From: Paguma larvata | Lineage: Eukaryota > Chordata > Mammalia > Carnivora > Viverridae | DNA: 64,000 bases | Direction of reading: 5' to 3' | NCBI GenBank assembly: GCA_030068075.1 | Contig: JAINVK010000522.1 | Span: 83,827-147,826 of the forward strand | In this document: piece after piece, positions 32,936 through 44,721 of the stretch | How positions within the stretch are numbered: position 1 is the first letter of the stretch | Layout of the letters: every line of letters starts with the position of its first letter | The notes under the pieces: model-generated | Database searches by the model: none | Told to the model about the DNA's origin: nothing | The model's input: only the letters and a program-made list of their open reading frames with translations | Position numbers and translations under genes: made by a program

Positions 32936-35140
32936 TTTGTGATAAATCCATGTACAAATGTACGGAAAGACTTTAAACTCTAGCGTGCTAATGTCTAAGA
33001 AACTATCAAAATATTCCTCAGCCCGCCGCTGTTTAAAAAATAGATTTAAAGAGAATGAGAGATGAAGCAAACAGATAAAAAAAAATAAAACTCTTAGAAG
33101 GCTCTAGGCAAAAACTATAGGTCATTAGGACTAATATAAAAGTTGGTGATGGAAGATAATGAAATGTTTGTGGGTGTGACTTTCTGTCTGTGTGTCCCTA
33201 TAATGAAGGTGGAACCAGGGAGGTCTGATGTTTGATTCAATGTGAGATAAGAGACTAGATGCCGAGATGGATTTACTGTTTCTATAATATAATTTTGGGT
33301 GGTGATATTGCTCTTTTCAGAATTGGAGAATAATGGAGAACATTTACAAATGGGGAATATAGCTTGTTAATTGAGACTTTAAATATTTTATTTAAATAAA
33401 TGTGGAATACTCGCCTCCCATGACCCCTAGAGATATCAAACAGATAATTGGCTATTCAAGAGTGAAACTTAGAAAAGAGATCCTAGCTGAAATATTAATT
33501 GCAAGTTGACAGTCTTTAGATTACTCATATAATCAGATGATAACATCACTTCACATATACTTAATATCACACTACTTTTTAAATCAACATGCAGCAAAAT
33601 CGAGTTTATTATTGAGTAGAGTTTTATGAATTTTTAGACATGAGTGTATATTCACAAAAACACCACCATAATCAAGATACAGAACAGTTCCATCACCTCC
33701 AAAGTCTCCCTCTTGTTAACCCTCTGTAATCAATCACTTGCCCCATTGTTAATCCCTTGCAGGCATTGATCTGTTATCTGTCATTAGGTTTTTTCCTTTG
33801 TGAGAAAGCCATGTAGCTGGAATCACAAAGTAAGTGACTTTTCAGACAGCTTCTTTCAATTAGTCTTTAAAATTCATACAAGTTGTGCGCATCAATAAAA
33901 CCTTCTATTGGGAGCCAAGTGATTTGGTGTATCTAAACATAAATATCCCCTTTGATTACTCAGTACTATTCCATTGCATGGAGGTACTGCACTTTGTTTA
34001 TCCATTCTGTTCGCAATTTGAAGTACATTTATTTAGGTCGTTTCCAGGTTTTTATTTTGTAAATAGAACTTCTATCAACATTTGTGTACTTGTTTTAGAT
34101 GAGTATAACTTTCACTACTCTAGGCTAAATTCTGATAAGTAGGATCATTGAGTCACATGGTGTGGGTATGGGCAATTTGATAAAAAAATGTTTCCAAATT
34201 GGCTCATAATTTTTCATTTCGGGGGTTGATGTGCATGACTTCTGTATGTTGTGCATCCTCACTAGGACTCGATATTGTCAAAACTCTTATTTTTTTAAGC
34301 CTGTCTAATAATTATGTACTAGAATCTAATCATGAATGAATGAATGAATTAACTTTATTTATTTATTTATAAAATATACTTATTTGCCCTCTATATATTC
34401 TCACACTGTCTTTGTATTTATTTGTCTTGCATCTATATATATGTCTTATTTGGTTAAGAGTCTAAGTCCTTTTTCTGTATTCCCTCTTTCCCACTGGGTT
34501 GCTTATTTTTTACTGTTGATTTTTGAGAGTTCTGTATTATGTCTGAATGCAAATATTTGTCAGATATATAGCATGCAAATAATTTCTTCCAGTCTATATT
34601 TAACTTGTCTTTTGATTTTCTTAATGAGCCTTTGAGAAGAAAAAAAGAGATATTAATACCTGACAAACTTCCATTTGTAGTTTTTTAATGGTTTGTACCA
34701 GCAGTGTGTTGTTTATAAACTCTTTGCCTAACTCTAGATCATGAAAATTTCTTTCGATTTCTTTTAAAATTTTTATAGTTTGAAATTTTACATTCGTATC
34801 TATTATTGGTTGATTTTTGTAAAAATATGGGAATTTTGTTAAGGTTCATATATATACATACCGATGTCCACTTGTTCCAATATCAATAGTTCTTTTGTCT
34901 TTACACCTTGGTCACAAATCAACTGATCATTTTCCTGTGGAACAATTTCAGAAATATCTGTTGTTCTGTTCTATTGATCTATGTGTCTCTCAGTTCACCA
35001 ATATTACACTGTCTTTTTATTGTAGGTTTTTATTGTTATCAATTCAAGCAGTGCGAGTCTTCCAACTATATTCTTATATTTTAAAGCTGCTTTGATATTC
35101 TGTATTTATGCTTTTTATTTGCATTTTGTTTAGTTATTTA

Positions 35141-35355
35141 AAATTTTTAATGTTTATTTTTGAGAGAGAGAGAGGGACACAGAGACAGAGACAGAGACAG
35201 AGCACTGGTGGGGGAGGAGCAGAGAGAGAGAGAGGAAGACACAGAATCTGAAGCAGGCTCCAGGCTCTGAGCTTTCAGCACAGACCCATGAGCCATGAGA
35301 TCATAACCTGAGCCGAAGTTGACTGCTTAACCAACTGACCCACCCAGACGCCCCT
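35141..35355 (-). mobile_element. CAN-type SINE inside L1, antisense
   Basis: TTTTTAATGTTTATTTTTGAG, a GA/CAGA-rich stretch, AAGCAGGCTCCAGGCTCTGAG, then a gap where the reverse B box should be (CACAGACCCATGAGCC), and the end GACCCACCCAGACGCCCC. ATTTGCATTTTGTTTAG before and CATTTGTGTTTTAG after are a probable diverged target-site duplication. Confidence 0.94.
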
Positions 35356-36106
35356 CCATTTGTGTTTTAGAATCAGCTTGGCTATACCTACAAAGTAATT
35401 GTGCTGGAATTTTGATGGACGTTATATAAAATCTGTATATCCATTTGGGAGAATTGAGGTGTTTACTATGTTGAATCTTTGAATCATTAGACTCATAATA
35501 TCTCTCTGTTAAATTAGTCCTTTTATTATATCATTTTTATTACTTAATCATTTTTCACTTTAAAATTTTAAGACTTTTTGATCTAATTCAAATGATATTT
35601 TTGGGTTGAATTCCAGCTGTCCATTGCTAATATATTGGAATATGATCAATGTGTGACTGTTGAATTTGTTTCAAGTAAACCTAATAATCTCACTTACTAG
35701 TTCTGGAAGTTTCTTTCGGTATTTCCAAGATTTTCTTTGTAGATAACATTGTTGAATACAAATAGGGAAAATTTTGTTTATTGCTCTCCAATTTTTTTTT
35801 TTAATTTCTTTTTCTTGCCTTCTTGTGCAGACTTTGATTTCAGTGTGATATTGAATGAAAGCAATGGAGGAACTGGTTGGTTTTATCTAAGTTGTCAAAT
35901 ACATATGCATAAAAATGTTTGTAGATTTCCTTATACTGCTTTCAGTTGTCGTGTCTTTAGTGATATTGCCATATCATTCTTGATATTGGTTATTTATGTC
36001 TTTATATTTTCATTCTGTCTTGTGATAAGTTAAAAAGTTTTAAGTGTATAATAGAATCAAATTTGATTTCACTGAATTTTTGCTACTACTTTTTGTTTTC
36101 AATTTT

Positions 36107-36142
36107 ATTTATTCTTACATCTTTATTGATGTAAGAATAAAT
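36107..36142. repeat. Perfect 15-bp inverted repeat, 6-nt loop
   Basis: ATTTATTCTTACATC (36107-36121) and GATGTAAGAATAAAT (36128-36142) are exact reverse complements around TTTATT. A second hairpin, ATTAATCAA/TTGATTAAT, follows at 36193-36215. Confidence 0.9.
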
Positions 36143-36560
36143 AATTTATTTATAATTAACTTATATTAATTAATAATGTATAATTAATTTATATTAATCA
36201 ACTGTATTGATTAATAAAGACATCTTTATTGATATCTTCCTTTCATATCTTCTTTTATAATTTATTTCTTAGATTGAACATTACATTTCTCATCTAACAT
36301 GTTTAATTTTCTGTAAGAACCATTTAATGGTATATATGTTCCTTTAAACATTGATTTAGCTCTATTCTACACAGTGTGATATGTTGTATTATTATTATCT
36401 CCAAATCTCCAACTCAAAATATTCTCCAATTTTCCTTAGAATTGTCCCTCTTAGAACCGTTAATTACAGTGCATGGTTGACTTCCAAGTATTTGGCTTTT
36501 TGTTGTTGTTTTCCCTATATTTCATATCTTTGTAGATTTTTCCCTGTCACCAAATATGAG

Positions 36561-37640
36561 GTATTTTTGGTCATTAACTCCTTTTATCTTTTCTTTTTTT
36601 CTCTTTCTTCTCTCTTTCTTGGACTCCATTGGTACTAGAGTTAGATTTCCTTGTTATAGTTGCACAGATTCGTAATGCTGCAGTTACTTATTTTGTTCAA
36701 TCTTTCATCTCTTTAAGTTATTTTTAATATCAGTGGCCCTGACTCTTTCCCTGTCATCTCAGTATATATATATGTCTTTGCTGGCATTTTTAACCTTGTT
36801 CAATAGTGTTTCTCAATGATTGTTGGAGCACTTTATAAATAGCTATTTTTACATATTTTTGAAAGAATTCCAACATTAGTATTGTCTTGACATTATCATT
36901 TTTTGATTGTCTCTTTCTGACATTTGTAGAGATTTTCTTGGTTTTTCTTTTTGTGATAATTTTTGGTTACACCATGGACCTTTTTAATTTTGTGACAGGT
37001 TATACTGAGACTTCTTTAATTTCTATGGATAATGGTCATTTTTATTTTTTAGGCTGGCAATCAACATGGCTGAATTTGGCCACACATTCTTTTAGGCTCT
37101 AAAGGTTGGGTTTTAATGTTACTTTAATCTTCAAAGATTTTGCAATGCTGTTTTGACTGGCTCCGTATGTGCACAAGTCAGTAGCCACTTTTGGGAAATG
37201 AGCAGTGATTTATCGCTGGTTAGTATTTAGAATCACTCATGCTTCAATAAGGATGAACCAAGAATTTAGTTTCTAGGTCCTCCCTTGCTGTCATCTCCCT
37301 GGTACCAGCTTTTAGGTCCTTTGGCGAGACAATGGGGACTCTATTTACTCCCTAACACCACCAGTATGCAATTTCTTGACTGCACCTCCATTCTGGAAAG
37401 AGTGGCAGAAAAACATCAATAGGACTTATTCTAAAATCTGGTAAGATCGCTTTTTGAATTGAGGACGAATTTTCCCCTCATACAGAGTCTTAGGTCTTAT
37501 GGGTCTCGGCTATCACTATTGTCCTTGCCAGAAGAATCTCTTCCTACACATTAAGCCTGAACAGAGAGGCTTCCCCTGGCATTCTTTCTGTTTGTGCTGT
37601 GAGACCAAATTGAGAAGAAAAAAAAAAAAACACAAAGAAA
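36561..37640 (-). mobile_element. Possible continuation of antisense L1 (5' side)
   Basis: T-rich, with ATCTTTGTAGATTTTTCCC, TTTTTGATTGTCTCTTTCTGAC and GGTTACACCATGGACC. The style is that of the reverse strand of old L1 ORF1 or 5' UTR regions, and it directly continues the better-supported L1. The match is too diffuse to place boundaries. Confidence 0.35.
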
Positions 37641-39512
37641 AATTATAATTCAATGATATTTGAAATTCTGATCTTCTGAATATGTCTGCTACTATTTACT
37701 TTTCAGAGTCGTCACCTAGTTCCCGCATGTGCTCTGTTTAAGTTTTATAGCCAGAATCATTAGGAGAGAAAGAGAGTGTACTTGCTTGACTTTCAAGGTT
37801 CCTGAAGTAGGAACCTGTCTAATTTTATTTTTACAACCTCACTAAGCATACTGGTCTGATATGGGACTTTCCGTGGCAGGGATTAAAACAAATCAACCTT
37901 AATTATAAATATGCAAACCTGTAGACTTATCCTACCTAATACAAAGCCCTAAAGACAATTGAGTACTCGCTTGTCAGAGAATATGGACGTAATGGAGGTC
38001 TGAACAACGCAACATCCTCATTCACTCAGGTATGTCCTAGCATCATCAATTTGGAATTATTTGGAAAATGAGTTTTTAATAGCAGCTATTTCTAATCCTG
38101 AATATATGTACCATTTAAGGATCCAGCTTGAACATAACTCCCCAAACAAATTTGAACCTTATCAGCATGCAGTGCGTGGAAAACACAGCAGCCAGGACTG
38201 ACTGGGAATTTAGACTAATGGAATGCCCCTGTACTGCTCAGTCTATGAAACGCATAGCCAGTATAGCAAGATTAAAGAGTTTCTAAACTGTTTTAACAGC
38301 TAGAATTCTTCATTGTGGGAATTTAAAACTTAAAATTTAATAGTATTAAAATACTATACTAATAATATATTTAAAAAAAATGATGAGGGCTGTTTGTCAT
38401 AATATAACCACATCCCTAAGGCAGTAAGAGATACTAAACTTAACCAAGTATCTATAATTCCCAAGAGTAGTTATTATCTTATGACAACTATGCACTAGAT
38501 TCACTTTGCTTCTATAATAAATGTCTGTATTGTGATAGAAAGTGTAGCATAATTTCCTAGAAGATAAAATCAGTTTGACAGCCGTCTCAGTTTGTTTCAC
38601 ATGAAATAATCTACATGTAAAATATTTCCAAACCAACTAAGATGCCTCTTTTAACTTTTCTCATTTAAAGTCAACATCACTTTGAAGACATAGAGACCTG
38701 CCAGTGAGCTTAATCCATGGGGTTCTCTGAACTATCAGTCCATAGTTGACAAGACACTCACATTAATGCTTTATGATATGTATCATTTCAGAAAAGTTTA
38801 TAGTACAATGTGAAGCTAGAATAAGCAGAACATCAATTAGCATTTGTCTTTGGAAAATAAAATAGGTCTTTCATTCTAAAGGTCATACAATTTTGCTTTT
38901 ATAGTAATATTCTATAAAGTTTTTTCATTATTTTTGGATTATGTGAGGATTTCTATTTCTAAATTTTATTTATTTTTTTATTAAGTTTGAGGGAATGTGC
39001 ATGTGGTTTAGGAAAACAGACTGCTTCAGGTTATTTCAAACTGCCAGGGATGTAATATAGGGAATTACAGTCTTAAAATAATATGAGAAATGTTGAGGTG
39101 AGAAGGTCAAAGAATCCATAAATCCTGTTTAAGAAATCAGGAAAGGCAGATATTGCTAGGAATCTCTGCAGATGAGATGAGCTGCCGGCAGCATCCAGCG
39201 GGGGGATTTGAAGAGGATGCCCACAGCTACCAGCAAAACCTCACATCTATCGTCGGCCAGAGCCAATGTGCTCAGTTACCACTGCTGCACGGACAAACCC
39301 GGCTTCTTTTTCACTTTCCACATCTTTGCACAATTGTCTTTTAATGGCAAAATTTTAAGAGGAAGCTTTCAGGCAAGAGAGCTCTCCATCAACTGTAGGA
39401 TGGACAAAGAGTTATCAAGGCAGGAACTGTGATCACTATGAACAGGCAGCAACCTGTGAGTCATCATTCCTAAAGACACGTCTATTCATGATGAAACTTA
39501 AAAGAAAAAATA
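37641..39512. other. Unassigned DNA with a GC-richer patch
   Basis: No gene recognised. The part 39130-39450 is visibly richer in G and C and of higher complexity than its surroundings. Two overlapping plus-strand frames there lack a motif or splice context. Confidence 0.45.
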
Positions 39513-39720
39513 GGGGCGCCTGGGTGGCTCAGTCAGTTGGCTGGCTGACTTCGGCTCAGGTCATGATCTCGCGGTCTGTGAGTTCCAGCCCCGTGTTGGG
39601 CTCTGTGCTGACAGCTCAGAGCCTGGAGCCTGCTCTGGATTCTGTGTCTCCCTCTCTTACTGCCCTTCTCCTGCTCATGCTCTGTCTCTATGTCTCAAAA
39701 ATAAATAAACATTAAAAAAT
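39513..39720 (+). mobile_element. CAN-type SINE, sense, near intact
   Basis: Head GGGGCGCCTGGGTGGCTCAG, A box TGGCTCAGTCAG (39525-39536), B box GAGTTCCAGCCCC (39580-39592, one change), GTGCTGACAGCTCAGAGCC and tail AAAAATAAATAAACATT. A weak TTAAAAGAAAAAATA/TTAAAAAATATA pair flanks it. Confidence 0.96.
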
Positions 39721-39757
39721 TTAAAAAATATATACAACATCATGCTTTTGCTTATTG

Positions 39758-39935
39758 TACTAGTTTCCTAGGATTCCTGTAACAAAGCATCACAAACCGT
39801 ATGGCTCATACAACAGAAATTTATTGCCTCACTGTTTTGGAGGCCAGAAGTCCAAGATCAAAGTTCAACAGGGCTGTTCATTCCTTCTGAGAGCAGTGAG
39901 GGAGACACTGTTCCATGCTTCTCTCTGTGGTCACT
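39758..39935 (-). mobile_element. MaLR/ERVL-type LTR fragment, antisense
   Basis: TCCTGTAACAAAGCATCACA, CATACAACAGAAATTTATTG, GAGGCCAGAAGTCCAAGATC and GAGGGAGACACTGTTCCATGC are the reverse strand of the 3' part of an MLT1/MST-like LTR. The other half of the LTR is missing, and ERVL-like internal sequence follows directly. It is therefore best read as the 3' LTR of a collapsed antisense element. Confidence 0.7.
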
Positions 39936-40500
39936 ATATAAATAAAGCTTTCATTACATCAACAGATGGCATGGCTATCAGAGCATTTTGGCAAAGGATA
40001 TATATTTATGTCCAATCAAAGTATCTCTTTCAGCGAGAATGAAAGCCATCTACTGCTTTCCTGGGCAATGGTATCATTATGGACTCTCAGTTGATCTCTG
40101 CTTTTGGATATTGGGGTCAGTTCAGTTTTGGAGAGAAAAAAACTCATCTAGTTGAACCTAGGCAAATACTTCCATACTTGCCACCATAGTTACTTTGGTC
40201 ATGAGTTTATTGAGCGTAAGTAGGATAGCTGAGAAAAAGGCTGATCGACTTTCATAAAATAAGTCATCTTTCCCACCTGAGTATTAAGGACCTCATCAGT
40301 ATCGAGTAAACATTCAAATGCAACACGTATATTTTTATATACTGAACATTTTCTGACAGACCCAGCCACATATATTTTCCAAGTCTTACAGGTGTGCAGT
40401 CCTCTGATCTTGTTCCCTGTTATTACCACTTCAGATCAAACAGGATAGATACACATAGTTGACCATTTCCTCTTTAAGCAAAATGGACACCATATATATA
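39936..40500 (-). pseudogene. ERVL-like pol remnant (integrase region), antisense
   Basis: The minus strand resembles ERVL/MaLR internal DNA from just upstream of integrase into the start of that domain. The best part is 40110-40300 (minus strand), which carries a KMTYFM motif, a QPFSQ motif and then an amber/opal-broken continuation. Frame 40199-40429 is open for 76 codons and then ends in stops, and an indel follows near 40150. It cannot encode a working enzyme. It sits 5' of the antisense LTR fragment, as expected for one old proviral relic. This is family recognition from memory and needs a search. Confidence 0.55.
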
Positions 40501-40819
40501 ATCTTAAGTCCTGTACTGTGGGAGGATTTTACTCCTCACTGTCTTTTACATACTTTTACGTACATACATACTTTACACTGAGGGCATTCTAAACTAGTAC
40601 AGGAGTTCACTTGTAGATGATGCTAACATTTCAATGGATTTGAATATTTTCCTCAACACTGGAAAATAAGCGTGTTTTGCCAGATTTCAAATAAATGTGT
40701 GAATATCTTCTATCCTAGGTGTATGCTTACATATTTCTCTTTTCTTTTCCTGAGTTATCGGATTTATAGAAATTTTTGCTATATTATAGATGCAGAGATA
40801 TATTAAAAACTGTTGTAAC
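40501..40819. other. Unassigned DNA
   Basis: No gene or recognised repeat. Confidence 0.45.
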
Positions 40820-41180
40820 TTTACTGGTAATCATTCTTTTGCGTCATAAAGTACACTTTTCGTCCCATTAAATGATTTTTAGTCCAAAATCTACATTATC
40901 TAATATTAAAATTATGATTCAAACTTTCAATTTGCATTTGCCTTTATATATTTCCATATATGTATTTTAGTCTTTATGAAAAACTCCATTTTATGTGGTT
41001 CTTTTCTAGAAACCTTTATTATAAGTTACATTATTATTGATGTATTTCTTAAATAGATATATTTATTTTCTTCCATTTTTATCATGTGTTTGAGCTTAGT
41101 TGTATATATTTTTGTTGTTTTTCTTTCAAATTTATAGTTTTATTCAGTTGATTTTTTTTCTTTTAATGATATAACATATT
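40820..41180 (-). mobile_element. Old L1 fragment, endonuclease region, antisense
   Basis: TCCAAAATCTACATTATCTAA and AATTTGCATTTGCCTTTATA follow the pattern of the reverse strand of the L1 ORF2 endonuclease region (TTTTAAAATCTATTTTGTCTG then TTTCCATTTGCATGG in typical copies). Strongly diverged. Confidence 0.5.
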
Positions 41181-41248
41181 CTTTTGGAATTTATCACAGT
41201 AACGCGAAGTTTATTTAACATTTGAACATATTATCAGACTGAAAACAA

Positions 41249-41272
41249 AACACACACACACACACACACACA
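41249..41272. repeat. (AC)n microsatellite
   Basis: About twelve AC units between the two L1 scraps. Confidence 0.93.
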
Positions 41273-41309
41273 AACATACAATATTTTAATATATGCCATA
41301 ATAGTTTTT

Positions 41310-41478
41310 GGTACAATTTAATACCCATTCATGATAATAACTGATACCAAACCTGGCACATGAATAGCATATCTGAAAAAAATCTGGAGATAACTTCATA
41401 TTTAATGGTGAAGAATAAATGCTTTCCACCCTAAACTGGTAACTAAGCTAAGATGTCCACTGTAATCATTTCAGTATT
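41310..41478 (+). mobile_element. L1 fragment, RT region, sense
   Basis: TTTAATACCCATTCATGATAA, GGCACATGAATAGCATATC and TTTAATGGTGAAGAATAAATG, then AAGATGTCCACTGTAATC, match the L1 reverse transcriptase region in sense orientation. It is opposite in orientation to the neighbouring fragment at 40820. Confidence 0.6.
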
Positions 41479-41497
41479 GTAGTGTAGTGTAGTGTAG
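41479..41497. repeat. (TAGTG)n short tandem repeat
   Basis: Nearly four copies of a 5-base unit at the edge of the L1 fragment. Confidence 0.85.
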
Positions 41498-42339
41498 GAT
41501 CCAAACAAGGATGTAACAAAATGCAAGGATAAAGTTCTGGTTTCCAGCTCAGCATATGAAGAGCTTGGGGTTGCCAGTTTATTCTACCAACAAGTAAAAA
41601 GCCGAACAAACTAAGAAATCAACAACTCTTGTAGTGAGGTCACGGGGTAAACCAAAGACTGGAAAGACAGTCCAAGATAGGGAGTCATGGCTTACTTGAA
41701 TACAGACTCATGAGTGATCTACCCTAGTATCACCCCTAGAAAAACCTGAACTGTAGTTGAGGAACTGTTGGGAGCTCAGTATAAATAGCTCTGAGCTTGG
41801 GGGGACCCAGTTATAGAAGTTTATAAACAATTTTGTGAAATTTACTTCCAGGAGTTCCAGCAGATTCTCATGGTAAGTATCGGAGAAAAAATTCCCTCTT
41901 CACCAGGGAGAGAGTTAAAAGAACCATTTTTAAATATGCCAAAGTATTCAATTCTTCTTAATAATGCTTGCCCTTGGGAGAAGCTAGATGACTAGATCCT
42001 AACCTGCTGTATTACCAGAGCATAACTTATCTGGAGGAAGGGAAATGCCCAGCTCCAACATACTCTAGCCATTCTCTCTGATCTAAAGGGGGAAAAAAAA
42101 ACTCTGAAAAACACTTGTGAAATTAATAGTCCAGTCTAGTCTAAAGACCTAGAGCTAATTCCAAGACTATAGATTGTTTCCCCTCCCCCAACACCTTACC
42201 ACCGCATTACCGAAGTTCTGTTTATGGTGATTCCTTTTACTCAGCACATCACGTAGGGCTGTCAAGAAAAGAAAATTATAAGGCATACAATAAATAGATT
42301 AATTCCTTACTTAATTTGAAGAAACAGAGCACATGTCAA
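41498..42339. other. Unassigned DNA, possibly diverged L1 5' UTR
   Basis: Complex sequence without a recognised family, lying directly upstream of the plus-strand L1. It could be that element's 5' UTR. No gene. Confidence 0.4.
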
Positions 42340-42493
42340 AATCAGACATATCAGGGATGTTGGAATTATCAGATTTAGAAATGAAAACAACTATGATTCA
42401 TATTATCTCTTGGATAAAATATACAGCATGAAAGAACAGATGAGCAATGGAAGCAGAAAGATAAAATTTTTAAGAAAGAACCAAAAAAAAAAA

Positions 42494-42520
42494 AACAAAA
42501 ACAAACAAACAAACAAACAA
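42494..42520. repeat. (CAAA)n microsatellite inside L1
   Basis: About six CAAA units following a poly-A run. Confidence 0.9.
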
Positions 42521-43374
42521 ATGTTAGAGATTAAAAACAAAGAAAAGATATGGAGAATGCTTTCAATAAGCTTATTAGTAGATTAAATGGTTGAGCAGAG
42601 TCTTTGAACTTGAGAAGATAACAATAGAAATTTCTAAAACTGAAGAGCAATGAGAACAAAGATAGAAAAAAAAAACAATAAAATATCCAAGAACAGTGGA
42701 ACAAATACAAAATGTGTAATATACATGTAATGGGGATATCAGAAGAAGAAAGAAATGGAAGCAATATTTGGAATAATGATGACTGAGAATTTCCCCAAAT
42801 GTATGTCCAATACCAAGTCACAGATCTAGGAAGTTCAGAACACCAAAGAGGAAAACTGCAAAAAAGAAAAAAAAAAACTAAAGATAGGTACGTCATTTTA
42901 AAACTACAGACAATTGAAGATAAGGAAAGAATCCTAAAAGAAATCAGAAAAAAAAAATACTTATAAAGGAACAAAGACAAAATTACCTCTGACTTCTCAG
43001 AAACCATGCAAACAAGAAGAGAGTGAAATAAAATATTTAAAATGTTGAGACAATAAACAACCTAGAATTCTGTATCCTGTGAAATCATCCTTCAAAATGA
43101 AGGGGAAATGAAAACTTTCTCAGACAAACAAGAATTGAGGGAACTTATTGTCAACAAACCTGCATATAGAAATATTTTAAAAAGAGATATTTAGAGAGGA
43201 AAAACTATATAGCTCAGAAACTCAAATCTACAAAAAAGAAAAGAGAATAGTAGAAGGAATAAATTAAGGTAAAATAAAAATTCTAATTGATCTTACTCGT
43301 AATTGACCTACAGATAAGAGTTGAAGACATTAATAGAAACAATATATTTAATTATATATGCTTAAGTAATATAT

Positions 43375-43504
43375 TTGCTTATGTTTGTATATATTATATG
43401 TTGTGTATATAGAATATGTATATATACATATTATATATATACATACACATACATAAGCATTATATATATTGTGTGTAGAATATATCTTATACATATTATA
43501 TATA

Positions 43505-43540
<36 letters not shown>

Positions 43541-43545
43541 AGCAA
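43375..43545. repeat. AT-rich compound microsatellite inside L1
   Basis: Mixed TATA, GTAT and TGTG runs ending in a pure (TA)n tract at 43516-43541. Confidence 0.85.
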
Positions 43546-43594
43546 ATACACTATGAATGTCATTGATACAAAGGACAGAGGGAGTAAATAGGGT

Positions 43595-43633
43595 GTTGTT
43601 TTTGTTGTTGTGGTTGTGGTTGTTGTTGTTGTT
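43595..43633. repeat. (GTT)n microsatellite inside L1
   Basis: Thirteen or so GTT/GGTT units. Confidence 0.9.
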
Positions 43634-44013
43634 ACTATAAAGTACTTACACTACCCATGAAGTGATAGAGTATTATTTGAAAGTGGGCTTGAATGAGCTG
43701 TAAATGTATAATAGCAAACTCTAGGGCAACCACTAAAGAAGTTTGGGAGGGGGAGATATAACCAATATTCTAAGAAAGGAGAAAAAGGAATAATATCAAA
43801 CCCTCAATTAAAATCACAAAAGACATAATAAGAGTGGAAGACAAAAATATGAACAAAAAATGACAACAGAAAAGAGTAACAAATATGGCAGACATAATCC
43901 AACTATATCTTATAATCATTTTGAATTTCAGTAGTCTAACTGCACCAATTAAAAAGATTGTTAGAGTGGATCAAAAAAAGATCCAAGTATATTTTGTCTA
44001 TAAAAAACACTTT

Positions 44014-44213
44014 TTTTTAATGTTTATTTATTATTGAGAGACAGAGTATGAGCAAGGAAGGGGCAGAGAGAGAGGAAGACACAGAATCCAAAGCAGGCTC
44101 CAGGCTCCGAGCTGTCAGCACAGAGCCGGTCGCGGAGCTCGAACTCACCAACCGCGAGATCATGACCTGAGCCGAAGTCGGTCCCTTAACCGACAGAGCC
44201 ACCCAGGCACCCC
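44014..44213 (-). mobile_element. CAN-type SINE inside L1, antisense, with TSD
   Basis: TTTTTAATGTTTATTTATTATTG, AAAGCAGGCTCCAGGCTCCGAG, intact reverse B box GAGCTCGAACTC and the end GAGCCACCCAGGCACCCC. AAAAAACACTTT (44002-44013) and AAGAAACACTTT (44214-44225) are the target-site duplication. Confidence 0.96.
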
Positions 44214-44486
44214 AAGAAACACTTTAAATACGGAGACACATAGATTAAAAGTAAATGGAGGAAAGTATAGCATGCTAACCCTAATCAAAGAAAGCAGGCA
44301 TAGCTGTATTATTTTCAGACAGGACAGCCTTCTAAGCAAAGAATATTAATTACCAGGGATAAAGATGGACATTATATAATGATAAAGGTGTAGATTCTCT
44401 AAGAAAGCATAACAATCCTTAATGTGCATGCACCTAACAACACAGTGTCAGAGTGTGTGAGGCAAACCCAATAAAACTACAAAAAT

Positions 44487-44606
44487 GGGTGTGCCTGGGT
44501 GGCTCAGTTGGTTAAGCATCCTATTATTGGGTTCGGCTCAGGTCATGGTCTCTTAGTCATGAGACTGAGACCTGTAATGGCACTGAGCTGGCGTGGAGCC
44601 TGCTTA

Positions 44607-44642
<36 letters not shown>

Positions 44643-44721
44643 CCTCTATCCCTTTCCTGCATACACTCTCTCTCTCTCAATTAATCAATCAATTAATCAA
44701 TCAATTAATTAATTAAAAATA
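44487..44721 (+). mobile_element. CAN-type SINE inside L1, sense
   Basis: Head GGGTGTGCCTGGGTGGCTCAG, GTTCGGCTCAGGTCATGG, a damaged B-box region, GGAGCCTGCTTAATATTC, a CT tract and an unusual AATTAATCAATCAATT tail. AACTACAAAAAT (44475-44486) and GACTACAAAGAG (about 44725-44736) are a possible diverged target-site duplication. Confidence 0.93.

Larger units (their letters stand above)
30893..33579. other. Unassigned DNA with several microsatellites
   Basis: No gene. Contains AT-rich repeats at 31049-31101 and the AGT, GA and TG tracts listed separately. Confidence 0.5.
33580..36560 (-). mobile_element. Long old L1M, antisense
   Basis: Read on the plus strand, the landmarks run from the L1 3' end backwards. 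First is the 3' UTR (CACCACCATAATCAAGATAC at 33660; CCCCATTGTTAATCCCTTGC). Next comes TATTCCATTGCATGGAGGTAC (33967) and the late ORF2 region (GTTCTATTGATCTATGTGTC near 34970; CAGCTTGGCTATACC near 35374). Last is reverse transcriptase (CACTTACTAGTTCTGGAAG near 35692). Every frame is broken. A SINE interrupts it at 35141-35355. It has no poly(A)-derived T run at the 33580 end. Confidence 0.85.

Noticed and set aside
39153..39432. Overlapping frames as a possible exon
   Set aside because: No credible acceptor/donor pair or protein similarity was recognised; kept only as an unassigned patch.
42531..43007. 158-codon open frame on the minus strand
   Set aside because: It is the antisense of A-rich L1 ORF1-region sequence. 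The peptide is a Phe/Leu/Ser-rich low-complexity product with no domain.
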